A DNA stretch of 44,047 nt from positions 1 to 44,047 of the forward strand of contig NZ_RHOG01000023.1 of assembly GCF_003946405.1 (NCBI RefSeq), written 5' to 3'. Positions 1 to 6,290 of this stretch are shown piece after piece; the stretch's first letter is position 1; the number at the start of each line of letters is the position of its first letter. The position numbers and the translations under genes are program-made. The DNA is from Lacticaseibacillus yichunensis. GTDB lineage: Bacteria; Bacillota; Bacilli; Lactobacillales; Lactobacillaceae. Under the pieces are notes generated by a model. The model ran no database searches, was not told the origin of the DNA, and worked only from the letters and a program-made list of their open reading frames with translations.

Positions 1-12
1 TTACTTGAGGGT
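1..12. repeat. left copy of the attachment core (attL side)
   Basis: TTACTTGAGGGT is repeated exactly at 44036-44047, the last 12 bases of the window. One copy lies 157 bp beyond the integrase stop codon, where temperate phages keep attP. The simplest reading is that the window was cut from core to core, so the true core may extend outside it. No tRNA 3' end is recognisable in the core, so the host target gene cannot be named. Confidence 0.75.
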
Positions 13-52
13 AGTAAGAGCACATCGCGCCACACCAACGTTTGCGGCGCCT

Positions 53-70
53 TGTACCGCATTTGTACCG
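53..70 (+). promoter_or_regulatory. candidate integrase/excisionase arm sites (left)
   Basis: Two direct copies of TGTACCG at 53-59 and 64-70, start-to-start 11 bp, about one helical turn. The same heptamer pair with the same 11-bp spacing lies at 43905-43911 and 43916-43922 on the other side of the core in the circular form. Placing paired identical heptamers on both arms around a core is typical of tyrosine recombinase attP sites; the assignment is inference. Confidence 0.45.
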
Positions 71-108
71 TATTTTGTTGAAAATCACGCTTTCAGGAGG
101 ATCCCGCG

Positions 109-348
109 ATGGACGAATTGATTTGGTTCGGAGACACCTTGATGACACATGACCCAGACACAGCCGGCGTGTACCTTCTATGGAAGAAACACGAGCACAA
201 CCACCTGCACTTTGCCGGATTCTTTGATGCCGACACAACCGGAGACGAGTTGGCCGCGATGATTGCTGACATCAACCAGCAGCCACTCAATCCCGTCCAG
301 CTGGCGCAATGCTACGCGGTCCAGCTGACGGGGGCGACAGCGAAATGA
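109..348 (+). CDS. hypothetical protein (79 aa) next to attL
   Basis: Starts at ATG with AGGAGG eight bases upstream (95-100). The product is soluble and acidic, with no signal peptide or membrane segment, and contains the run DADTTGDELAAMIADIN. I do not recognise the family. It is the first gene inside the left attachment core and is transcribed away from it, convergent with the small-protein block at 377-832. It could be a phage moron, or a host-derived gene if the true core lies further in; the exact core copy at position 1 favours phage. Confidence 0.6.
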   Translation: MDELIWFGDTLMTHDPDTAGVYLLWKKHEHNHLHFAGFFDADTTGDELAAMIADINQQPLNPVQLAQCYAVQLTGATAK

Positions 349-376
349 ACACCGGCCGCTGGCTCAACGCCTCCGG

Positions 377-559
377 CTATTTTTGTAGTTCGTTTCTCCG
401 CTGGTCGATCAGTTTCTGCAGCTCGCCGAGATCCTCGGCGGTCGCCTTGCTCCGTATGAACGATCGAGCAGTTGAGCGGCTGGTAAGATACCGGCGGCGT
501 TCTCGGTTGTCGGCTTCGTACTTTTCCTGGGCCCGTTTCTGTGCGTCTGTTTGAGCCAT
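377..559 (-). CDS. small basic charged protein (60 aa)
   Basis: ATG start with AGGAGG on the minus strand at about 565-570. The sequence is almost entirely helical and charged: MAQTDAQKRAQEKYEADNR, then a basic run and a C-terminal LGELQKLIDQRRNELQK amphipathic helix. The N-terminus resembles the beginning of small ribbon-helix-helix-like proteins common on Firmicute mobile elements, but I see no clear RHH fold. It is the last of three tiny co-directional genes behind the promoter at 863-891. Function unknown. Confidence 0.6.
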   Translation of the reverse strand: MAQTDAQKRAQEKYEADNRERRRYLTSRSTARSFIRSKATAEDLGELQKLIDQRRNELQK

Positions 560-569
560 GGTGTGCCTC

Positions 570-656
570 CTATTTAATGAACCATCCGATGACGGTAACG
601 ATGATGTCGATGGCGAGCAGTACCGCCAATACGGTCGTGAGCTTATTGTTTTTCAT
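570..656 (-). CDS. 28-aa single-pass membrane peptide
   Basis: Reads MKNNKLTTVLAVLLAIDII and continues VTVIGWFIK. A short basic head is followed by one hydrophobic helix and an aromatic/lysine end, the layout of small type I toxins and of membrane-regulator peptides. It has no good Shine-Dalgarno of its own, so it may be translated poorly or after RNA processing. It lies between the 39-aa peptide at 713-832 and the 60-aa protein at 377-559. Both small peptides contain an L-A-x(n)-D-I-I core, suggesting a relationship. Confidence 0.45.
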   Translation of the reverse strand: MKNNKLTTVLAVLLAIDIIVTVIGWFIK

Positions 657-690
657 TAGCGTTGTCACGTGGTAAGATTTGTATGACAAA

Positions 691-706
691 CAGGGCTTTC
701 GCCCTG
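691..706 (-). terminator. hairpin after the 39-aa peptide gene
   Basis: A perfect 6-bp stem (CAGGGC/GCCCTG) with a GAAA loop on the minus strand, followed by TTTGT. It lies 7 bases after the stop codon of the 713-832 gene, so much transcription from 863-891 could end here and give a short mRNA of about 170 nt. The T-run is weak and read-through is likely. Confidence 0.45.
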
Positions 707-712
707 CTGTCG

Positions 713-832
713 CTATCTGAGCTTTTGTACGATGTCGGCTATCTTATCGATGATGTCGACGACAACCAAGGTTATGGCTAGTAGCTTGGTTGCTTTGTCG
801 TATAAAGGCTCTTTCTTTTGCTTCTTACTCAC
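713..832 (-). CDS. 39-aa membrane-associated small peptide, toxin-like layout
   Basis: GTG start with AAAGGAGG seven bases upstream. The sequence begins with a lysine-rich head (SKKQKKEPLYDKATK), then a hydrophobic stretch (LLAITLVVVDII), then DKIADIVQKLR. A near-consensus promoter lies just upstream and a hairpin just downstream, so it can form its own small transcript. Strong promoter, strong RBS, tiny membrane peptide and terminator together resemble type I toxin genes, but I see no convincing antisense RNA promoter and no close match to the Fst, TxpA or BsrG families. Function unknown. Confidence 0.5.
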   Translation of the reverse strand: MSKKQKKEPLYDKATKLLAITLVVVDIIDKIADIVQKLR

Positions 833-862
833 GTTGCGCCTCCTTTCCTTAGGTATGAATAT

Positions 863-891
863 AGTATAGCACGGCTTTCGTGTAGTGTCAA
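863..891 (-). promoter_or_regulatory. near-consensus sigma-A promoter with palindromic operator
   Basis: On the minus strand, TTGACA (891-886), a 17-bp spacer and TATACT (868-863). The -35 box lies inside the palindrome TAGTGT-CA-ACACTA (883-896), a likely operator. It drives the block of tiny genes at 832, 656 and 559. Such a strong promoter at the prophage edge suggests expression in the lysogen. Confidence 0.7.
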
Positions 892-941
892 CACTATATA
901 AATAAAAATAAGCCCGAAGGCTTAATTAGCAGTCTAACGCA

Positions 942-2102
942 TTACAGCAGCAGCAAATCCGAGAATATCTTACGACGTTCAGAAGAAGTTTTATCTGTAA
1001 AGTCAACGTTCTGTACCCAATCAACCAGCTTAACCTGGTTCTGATTATTGACACCTACAAGAACATCATACCCGGTCAAGTACAAAATGTAGTCCATTCG
1101 TTTGATGTGGCCTTGTAGCCCGGAGTCTTCGAGAAAATCCAGTACACGCTTTAGTGCATTCAGCGTCGTGTCCGAAAGTTGGCGCATCTGAGTTGCGTCA
1201 AGCTTACTCAACTGTCCGGCCTTATTGTCAGAAGGGATAGGCGAATAATTCATTTTATGATATGTGGCTCTTGACTTCTCGTACGCAGGGTTCAAAAGCG
1301 CAACCGGATATGAAAGAGATGTGGAAAACGGGCTAAACAGTTCTCCATAGCCATAGTCTGAGGCAAGCTGTTTAAACTTATTGGCATAGTCTGTATAGAT
1401 ATCAAAGTCGTACGCCTTAGACCGCGAGAACGTAAGCTGCAGCTTGCTAACTCGGCTACCAGCATTGTTCAAAACTTCAAACCACTTTAGTTGTTCTTCT
1501 TGCGTCATATCTTCAGCAATGTGCAGTGTATATTCATATTTAGAAAGTTTTTCACGGATATCGATGATGTACGAGTAATGGCGTGTGGGATCATAACCAG
1601 GCATGCCAGCTAAATATTTCTTAAGCTTCTCGATGTTTTTATTTAGTAAAATGCCAGCAGGAATCTGGTTTGATGTGGGGATTTTTGCTTCTACGAACGT
1701 AGCCTTGCCAAAGTCGAATACGACATTACTAATTCCAGCAGCGTTCGTATACGCTAAGTAGTTAGTGGTCAACCGCTGTTGACCATCGATTACTGACCAC
1801 TTCACCCTCGCAAGTTCATCATCGGTCATTGGCCGCCGGTCAATCAGGCTTATTTGTGGAGTGGCAGCCTCTTTATCAAGAATTTCATTAAGAGACAACG
1901 GTGAGATTGGCGCCTTCCCAAACAACTGATAATTTAACAACGCAACCATCTTCTTGGTGTTCCAGCTGATATCCCTCTGATATTGCGGTAAAGACAAGAC
2001 CCCATCAGAAATATATTGATTTAAGTCTCGTATGGATCTAGACATCTTGCTATTTGTCGGGTCAAAATTATACGTTTTAAGTTTTCGTTCATTTAACCTC
2101 AT
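942..2102 (-). CDS. DUF262-family protein, candidate anti-phage defence factor
   Basis: The 386-aa product has the two DUF262 hallmarks: LPQYQRDISW (about residues 38-47) and VIDGQQRLTT (about 104-113). In related proteins the DGQQR motif belongs to a ParB/Srx-like nucleotide-hydrolysing core; GmrSD type IV restriction enzymes carry this domain with a DUF1524 nuclease. No HNH/DUF1524 motif is visible in the C-terminal half (YPVALLNPAYEK, MDYILYLTGYDVL), so this is a single-domain form. The ATG is chosen because GGAG lies 6 bases before it; an upstream TTG at 2114 is possible. It is AT-richer than the structural genes and lies in the post-lysis moron zone. The family call is firm, the defence role inferred. 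Confidence 0.8.
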   Translation of the reverse strand: MRLNERKLKTYNFDPTNSKMSRSIRDLNQYISDGVLSLPQYQRDISWNTKKMVALLNYQLFGKAPISPLSLNEILDKEAATPQISLIDRRPMTDDELARVKWSVIDGQQRLTTNYLAYTNAAGISNVVFDFGKATFVEAKIPTSNQIPAGILLNKNIEKLKKYLAGMPGYDPTRHYSYIIDIREKLSKYEYTLHIAEDMTQEEQLKWFEVLNNAGSRVSKLQLTFSRSKAYDFDIYTDYANKFKQLASDYGYGELFSPFSTSLSYPVALLNPAYEKSRATYHKMNYSPIPSDNKAGQLSKLDATQMRQLSDTTLNALKRVLDFLEDSGLQGHIKRMDYILYLTGYDVLVGVNNQNQVKLVDWVQNVDFTDKTSSERRKIFSDLLLL

Positions 2103-2124
2103 GTCAGTCTCCAATCATTTCAAA

Positions 2125-2163
2125 ATTTTAGCAGCTATTTTTAGCAGCTATTTTTAGCAGCTT
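2125..2163. repeat. three tandem 13-bp repeats before the DUF262 gene
   Basis: Unit ATTTTTAGCAGCT or close to it, repeated three times with the first copy slightly diverged. The array ends about 23 bp upstream of the DUF262 start codon. It could be an operator array or a slippage-prone leader; there are no spacers, so it is not CRISPR. Confidence 0.7.
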
Positions 2164-2486
2164 GTGCAAAAGCATCTTACCATCATTTTCTTGCGCGTGC
2201 AACCTTCATGCTTTGTCATGCAGTCACGCCATTCATCCGACGGTCACTATCTTGGGGTGCAGTCAACCCCAAGACGGGTTTTTCTTCTTCAACCAAAAGG
2301 AGACCTCAAGAAACAAACACCGGTATAAAGGAATTTCTGATGTAAAGGCTGACGAAGCCAAAAGAAAAGCGCCCCATCCCTTGAGAAATGAGGACTCTCA
2401 CGTCTTTTGCACAGTTTTACATCTTTTGCTAAATTCTGTAAAATCAACGTTTCTATGTCTCTGCAACTGTGTGATTTTTTGCACAC
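2164..2486. other. non-coding leader between the P63C terminator and the DUF262 gene
   Basis: No convincing gene here. It holds an 8-bp perfect hairpin at 2251-2273 (CTTGGGGT/ACCCCAAG, 7-nt loop) and a possible leftward promoter: TTTACA at 2442-2437, 17 bp, TAAAAC at 2419-2414. If used, this gives the DUF262 mRNA a leader of about 300 nt containing the hairpin. Confidence 0.35.
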
Positions 2487-2516
2487 AAAAAAGCCCCACC
2501 CCGCAAAGGGTGAGGC
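2487..2516 (-). terminator. intrinsic terminator of the P63C gene (repeat copy A)
   Basis: On the minus strand: GCCTCACCC, loop TTTGC, GGGTGGGGC, then six T. It lies 31 bp after the P63C stop codon. The terminator and its flank are nearly identical to the sequence at 3558-3631. Confidence 0.85.
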
Positions 2517-2546
2517 CGTGAGAAACTATGCTCCACTTAAAACAAA

Positions 2547-3479
2547 TCATTCGATTTTTTCTGGATAAAACAGTGGTACTAACCCGTTTTTAATATCGTC
2601 TTGCACCTGCTTACGCTCCAGCTCTTTAGCGAAAACTCGCTTAAACTTCTCACTAAAATCCGTCATATTATCCGAAAGCATCATAACTCCAATAAGTTTT
2701 GCCAGATGCTGGTCGAGCTGGGGCAGCCCCGTGCCTTGGGATAGGAATTGAAAGTTTTTATGCGCCCGATACACTACATTTCGGGGTGATGTACTCAGAG
2801 GATTCCTATTGTGAATCTCTTTCATGACCTCTTCTGGAAAAATTCCATAAACATATTTATTAGTGAAACCAGCAATCCATTGCGGTCGCTTAGGATTTGC
2901 TGGATCAAAAGCATCGGAGATTCCGTTAAGTCGATATACCTGTTCATAGAACTCACGCGGAAAATGTGCCTGCCATTTCAATAAATCTTCAGACAGATAG
3001 GCGCTCAGAAGCTTCTGTAAAGCTTGTGACTCTCGATCATATTGATAGCCGGTGGCTTCGTCAATTAGGGCTGTAATCCCCACCTTTGCGAGCGAGCGAA
3101 TTATGAGTAATGAACGTTGGTATACTTCCTCTTGCGCGAGGGAAAGCACGCCTTTATCATGAGCCTCGATATATAGATCAGCAACGCTCGGTATGATTGT
3201 TGCATCATATGCATCTGCAATTTTGCCATTTTTGGCTCTATATTTTACCGGTTGTACCTTCGCCGCCAAATCGTCGGTAATAAATGGAACAATGTTTCGA
3301 GCACCAATAAAGGTTGGGTAACCATTAACTCGAGTTTCGCCCCTTCTCGAACGTTTTAAAGCATTGAAAACGTCAGTGGCGGTAATTAGCCTCTTACCGG
3401 TCTTCGTAACAAAGCTGTACAACTTTGTATCGCCAATCTCAACATACCCGGAATTAGCGATTTCTTCTATGTTACTCAT
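2547..3479 (-). CDS. P63C-domain phage protein (moron)
   Basis: 310 aa. The central part (ATGYQYDRESQALQKLL, AYLSEDLLKW, FPREFYEQVYRL) matches the P63C domain found in phage and mobile-element proteins; the N-terminal region (TGKRLITATDVFNALKRSRRG) resembles antirepressor-like DNA-binding modules. The biochemical role of P63C is unknown. ATG 3479 is chosen because AGGGGG lies six bases upstream; an ATG at 3497 lacks an RBS. The gene has its own promoter (about 3523-3550) and terminator and is AT-richer than the lysis genes. It lies in a duplicated promoter-terminator unit, typical of a moron expressed in the lysogen. A superinfection-exclusion role is possible but unsupported. Confidence 0.75.
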   Translation of the reverse strand: MSNIEEIANSGYVEIGDTKLYSFVTKTGKRLITATDVFNALKRSRRGETRVNGYPTFIGARNIVPFITDDLAAKVQPVKYRAKNGKIADAYDATIIPSVADLYIEAHDKGVLSLAQEEVYQRSLLIIRSLAKVGITALIDEATGYQYDRESQALQKLLSAYLSEDLLKWQAHFPREFYEQVYRLNGISDAFDPANPKRPQWIAGFTNKYVYGIFPEEVMKEIHNRNPLSTSPRNVVYRAHKNFQFLSQGTGLPQLDQHLAKLIGVMMLSDNMTDFSEKFKRVFAKELERKQVQDDIKNGLVPLFYPEKIE

Positions 3480-3522
3480 AAAATTCCCCCTAAGCATTCA
3501 GCACATTAACATGTAATGCCAT

Positions 3523-3550
3523 TTTAGCACATCATATATATATGTCGATT
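3523..3550 (-). promoter_or_regulatory. promoter of the P63C gene
   Basis: Minus strand TCGACA, 16-bp AT-rich spacer, TAAAAT. A diverged second copy (TTGGCA, 16 bp, TAAAAC) lies at about 3645-3672 upstream of an empty unit. The repeated sequence covers promoter and flanks, about 60 bp. Confidence 0.6.
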
Positions 3551-3561
3551 TGGACCGCACA

Positions 3562-3592
3562 AAAAAAGCCCCACCCCCGAAGGAGTGAGGCC
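3562..3592 (-). terminator. intrinsic terminator with TTCG tetraloop (repeat copy B)
   Basis: Minus strand GCCTCACTCC-TTCG-GGGGTGGGGC followed by seven T: a 10-bp stem with a stable UUCG loop. It belongs to the repeated block shared with 2487-2516 and stops transcription entering the P63C promoter from the lysis genes. Confidence 0.85.
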
Positions 3593-3690
3593 GTGAGAAA
3601 CGATACTCCATTTTAAAAAAATCATTCGATGATATGCAATGCCGTTTTAGCATATCATATCGATATGCCAATTTGGACCGCACAAAAATA
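3593..3690 (-). pseudogene. empty promoter-terminator unit, scar of a deleted P63C-like gene
   Basis: Reading leftward there is a promoter copy (about 3645-3672), then almost at once the sequence ATCGAATGA, identical to the last codons plus stop of the P63C gene (ATC GAA TGA), then the same 3' flank and terminator. The coding part is missing. The simplest explanation is a tandem duplicate whose coding region was lost by recombination. If the promoter still works, it would make a short RNA of about 100 nt sharing sequence with the P63C mRNA end. Confidence 0.55.
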
Positions 3691-3717
3691 GCCCCCCCCC
3701 GCAAAGGGCGAGCCCTA
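3684..3717 (-). terminator. terminator after the endolysin (repeat copy C)
   Basis: A diverged third copy of the terminator family immediately after the endolysin stop: GGGCTCGCCC-TTTGC-G-run, then CTATTTTT. It contains nine consecutive C on the plus strand (3693-3701), a homopolymer prone to slippage or sequencing error. Confidence 0.65.
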
Positions 3718-3720
3718 ATG

Positions 3721-4860
3721 TTAGAACGGATTTGCCGCCGCAATCTTAACTTGAAGCCTGTCCATTGGTTCGCCAATGATGCCAGCGTACGAATCTTTAA
3801 ACGCCGCCAGCGACTTACCATCATCACAAACAACGCCCAAATATCCGGCTCGTTTGGTCGTCTGGCTGCGATAGTATGCCTGTTGATAAGTCTCACCCGC
3901 GGGCGTGGTGTAGATCAGCTCGACCGCATCGATTGCCTCACCCTTGATCCCGGCGCACCCGTTGACCAGATCAGCCTTGTTGCCTTTCGTGATCCAGGAC
4001 AACCAGCCGGACTTGACGGTATGGACGTGAAACTTGAGACTGCCGTGAGATACCTTGGCATAGAAGTAGTCGTTCGGCTTGTTGGGTACCCCGGCATAGC
4101 CGTTGTCCCCCGAACCGAAGTTTGTCACCTCACCAAGCCAACCACCACCAAGTTGATGGAAGCCATACATCACGTTGACTGCCTTAGCTGCTCGCTTGGC
4201 TACGGGATTTGCAACAGGCTTACTTGGCTTAGTCGTTGCCGGCTTTTCTGGTGTTGTAACTTTGACAGTGCCTGAGCCATTGACTAGCTTTTCCCAGCCC
4301 GCCTTGTCGAGGTATGCAATATTCCGGTCAAGACCACCACCAGAAGTAAATTGCCAAATAGTAACGTCTTTCCATGCCCCGGTTGAGTAAATGAAGTCAG
4401 GCACAGACCAACTTGCTTCATTCGTTGGGTATCCGGCCAACCACAAGGCACTGTTAGCAGCCATCGAAGCGACTTGTGCAATTGAACTCGCTTGAACGTA
4501 TACGCCGGGCCATACGCCGGTGAGACGATGGACCTCGGTAGCAAACGTCTTGCCCCAGGCGTTGTTTCCCCATGCAGAGTTCTGATTGCTTTCCCAGTCC
4601 AGCCACAGTGTTGCTGTGCCAACGTAGTTTTTAATCTGCGCGATGAAGTACTGAGCCTCTTTCTTAGGGTCATCACCGCCAGCATAGTGATACAAACCGA
4701 GTACCCCACCTGCCTTTTTGACACCAGCATATTGAGCATTGCAGAGTGGATTAACGTATCCAGTGCCCTGAGTGGCCTTGATGATGGCGCCATCGGTGCC
4801 CTTGATCTGTTCCTTCCAGTTCGGGTTATTGCTTGAGAGATCAACGATTTTTAACGTCAT
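3721..4860 (-). CDS. endolysin: GH25 lysozyme with ChW-like wall-binding domain
   Basis: 379 aa. Residues 1-195 form a GH25 muramidase: the opening strand IVDLSSNN and the catalytic DxE (D88, E90 in LWLDWES), plus IIKATQGTGY. A Pro/Lys/Thr linker follows (about 201-228). The C-terminal domain (229-379) has Trp/Gly repeats (GWLSWITKGNKADLVNGCAG, then GEAIDAVEL) like ChW cell-wall modules. There is no signal peptide, so release depends on the holin. Its ATG overlaps the holin stop codon (TAATG). It cuts the peptidoglycan glycan strand between MurNAc and GlcNAc at the end of infection. Confidence 0.93.
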   Translation of the reverse strand: MTLKIVDLSSNNPNWKEQIKGTDGAIIKATQGTGYVNPLCNAQYAGVKKAGGVLGLYHYAGGDDPKKEAQYFIAQIKNYVGTATLWLDWESNQNSAWGNNAWGKTFATEVHRLTGVWPGVYVQASSIAQVASMAANSALWLAGYPTNEASWSVPDFIYSTGAWKDVTIWQFTSGGGLDRNIAYLDKAGWEKLVNGSGTVKVTTPEKPATTKPSKPVANPVAKRAAKAVNVMYGFHQLGGGWLGEVTNFGSGDNGYAGVPNKPNDYFYAKVSHGSLKFHVHTVKSGWLSWITKGNKADLVNGCAGIKGEAIDAVELIYTTPAGETYQQAYYRSQTTKRAGYLGVVCDDGKSLAAFKDSYAGIIGEPMDRLQVKIAAANPF

Positions 4861-5129
4861 TATTTTGTATCCTCCTGCTTAGGCTTCGTATAGGTCAAAG
4901 CCTGAGTGCTGTCGGACACGCCCGCGGTCGTCGGATCAGTCACAACCCCAAGAATCGTAAGCAGAGAAAACACCGCATTGATCACTGCAGTCAGTTGGGT
5001 GCCAAGATTAGCAAAGTCCCACTTATACCCAAACACTGCGGCAATTGCCTGAATGACTAGGAGTAATGCCGGCACTGCTGCCAGCCAGAATTTTCCGCTC
5101 AATACTCGTACTTTCCAATTAATCTTCAT
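4860..5129 (-). CDS. holin, phi LC3 family
   Basis: 89 aa. It begins MKINWKVRVLSGKFW and has two hydrophobic segments (about 14-34 and 47-65) and the family signature VVTDPTTAGVSDS-x-ALTY near the end. This is the phi LC3 holin architecture of lactic phages: it forms inner-membrane lesions that release the endolysin. It lies directly upstream of the endolysin with a one-base overlap, so translation is coupled. The charged hydrophilic C-terminus (KPKQEDTK) is typical. Confidence 0.93.
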   Translation of the reverse strand: MKINWKVRVLSGKFWLAAVPALLLVIQAIAAVFGYKWDFANLGTQLTAVINAVFSLLTILGVVTDPTTAGVSDSTQALTYTKPKQEDTK

Positions 5130-5143
5130 GTTGAACCTTCCTT

Positions 5144-5443
5144 TCAGTTTTTGATCTGAAGTTGTAAAACCTTGTTGTACAGTGCTTCACCCGTTCCATT
5201 TCCGCCCAGGGCTTTGTAGCTGCGGAAAAGGTAATTCAAATCGTCAAGATCGTCGGTACTGATATACCCGGCCCCGATGTGCTGATTGCAAAGCATATAA
5301 ACATCATGGTGCAACAGGCCGACAAGCCCCGCATAAATCGCCTTTCCGTGTTTTCGATGCGTCTGCCACTGGCTTAAAAACCAACCAACCAAAGCCCCCC
5401 CGCCCAACTCTACAAAAATGTCTAACCAACTCTTAAAATCCAC
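5144..5443 (-). CDS. lysis-module membrane protein (99 aa)
   Basis: The N-terminal hydrophobic helix (WLDIFVELGGGALVGWFL) is followed by a soluble part ending in LFRSYKALGGNGTGEALYNK, a motif (YxxLGGNGTG-x-x-LY) widespread in small proteins next to holins of lactic and Listeria phages. Function is not established; a holin-like or holin-modulating role is plausible from position. It lies 14 bp upstream of the holin gene. Confidence 0.75.
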   Translation of the reverse strand: MDFKSWLDIFVELGGGALVGWFLSQWQTHRKHGKAIYAGLVGLLHHDVYMLCNQHIGAGYISTDDLDDLNYLFRSYKALGGNGTGEALYNKVLQLQIKN

Positions 5444-5463
5444 ATCATTTCACTTCCATTCAA

Positions 5464-5487
5464 CAAAAATAGCGGCTACAACGCCGC
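5464..5487 (-). terminator. hairpin between the 89-aa gene and the lysis module
   Basis: Minus strand GCGGC-GTTGTA-GCCGC followed by TATTTTTG. It is a terminator-like or attenuator structure separating the tail genes from the lysis genes. Confidence 0.5.
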
Positions 5488-5510
5488 CACAATTATATTT
5501 GATAATTACA

Positions 5511-5780
5511 TTAATCGTCGGCTGTGCTATTGGCCGTATCGTCAGCAATTAAATCGTTGTCTAGTTGATCTTCTGTATCGTATACCAGTTGCTGAAAGGC
5601 GGCAACGTCAGCTCGAGTTTCTTTCTTATTTGCTTCGTATGTGGCTTGATTAATCACTGATGCAGTCACACTGCTTGGGCCACTACCATGTGCAATATTT
5701 GCACTCAGACTCATGACAGCCTGTTCATTGATTCGTGAGGTGCCTGTGATGTTGATATATTTGCTTATCGTTAAAGCCAT
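5511..5780 (-). CDS. small phage protein between tail fibre and lysis genes (89 aa)
   Basis: It starts MALTISKYINITGTSRIN and ends in an acidic tail (DNDLIADDTANSTADD). No membrane segment. The pattern (N-terminal beta strands with ITGTSxINE, then ATYEANKKETRADVAAFQQLVYD) occurs in small virion-associated proteins of Lactobacillus phages. It may be a minor baseplate or tail-tip component; that rests on position only. Confidence 0.65.
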   Translation of the reverse strand: MALTISKYINITGTSRINEQAVMSLSANIAHGSGPSSVTASVINQATYEANKKETRADVAAFQQLVYDTEDQLDNDLIADDTANSTADD

Positions 5781-5792
5781 AATTTAATTCTC

Positions 5793-6248
5793 CTAGTTTT
5801 TTTCCTTTTTCGCGATGGAAAAAGATTCATGCAGGCCGAAGTATGCCTCTGCATCCTGACCATCAAGTTCGTGATTAGCTGCATAATTATCAACAAGATG
5901 AGCTACGTCATCAATATGGTTGACATACGTGCCACCTTCAACTTCTGCTACCTGCTTCATTAATATGGTGTGCGCATGAAGATATTCATCGAGCTTAGCT
6001 GGCTGAATTTTAACGCGACCATCATTTTCACGAGTTAGAGGATTATCTTCAGTAACGGGCTTATTATTATCCTTTCGTTCGCCAAATTGATTTATTAGTT
6101 CTTTTTCTGCATCTTGCAGGGACTCCAAGGATTTATTCAAAAGCTTGACCATTTTAGAGCGGGCAATACTGTCGGCCCCCTTTAGTTTGATGGCCTGCAA
6201 GAAGTTGATAGCCGGGACCAAGTATGAGTTAGCGAGTTTGATTTTCAT
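5793..6248 (-). CDS. DUF1617-family phage protein (151 aa)
   Basis: The N-terminal segment MKIKLANSYLVPAINFLQAI, followed by LKGADSIARSKMVKLLNK, fits the DUF1617 family of small helical proteins found directly after tail fibre genes in Lactococcus, Lactobacillus and Enterococcus phages. Mostly alpha-helical and charged, it probably acts in tail-tip or baseplate assembly; the exact role is unknown. Confidence 0.75.
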   Translation of the reverse strand: MKIKLANSYLVPAINFLQAIKLKGADSIARSKMVKLLNKSLESLQDAEKELINQFGERKDNNKPVTEDNPLTRENDGRVKIQPAKLDEYLHAHTILMKQVAEVEGGTYVNHIDDVAHLVDNYAANHELDGQDAEAYFGLHESFSIAKKEKN

Positions 6249-6265
6249 ATGTGATTTCCTCCAAT

Positions 6266-6290
6266 AAAAATGGCCGCCATCTAGGCAGCC
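6266..6290 (-). terminator. hairpin overlapping the tail-hub stop codon
   Basis: Minus strand GGCTGCC-TAGAT-GGCGGCC then ATTTTTATT. The stop codon of the 921-aa hub gene lies in the loop region. Likely a partial terminator that lowers expression of the genes downstream. Confidence 0.5.

Noticed and set aside
2125-2163. Possible CRISPR array
   Set aside because: Three contiguous 13-bp units without spacers; no cas genes in the window.
2162-2521. Plus-strand ORF of about 119 codons in the DUF262 leader region
   Set aside because: No RBS, unusual Cys/His/Phe-rich composition, and it runs through the P63C terminator.
3498-3896. Long minus-strand ORF with internally repeated sequence between lysin and P63C gene
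   Set aside because: The protein repeats only reflect the duplicated promoter/terminator DNA, it overlaps the lysin in another frame, and it has no RBS.
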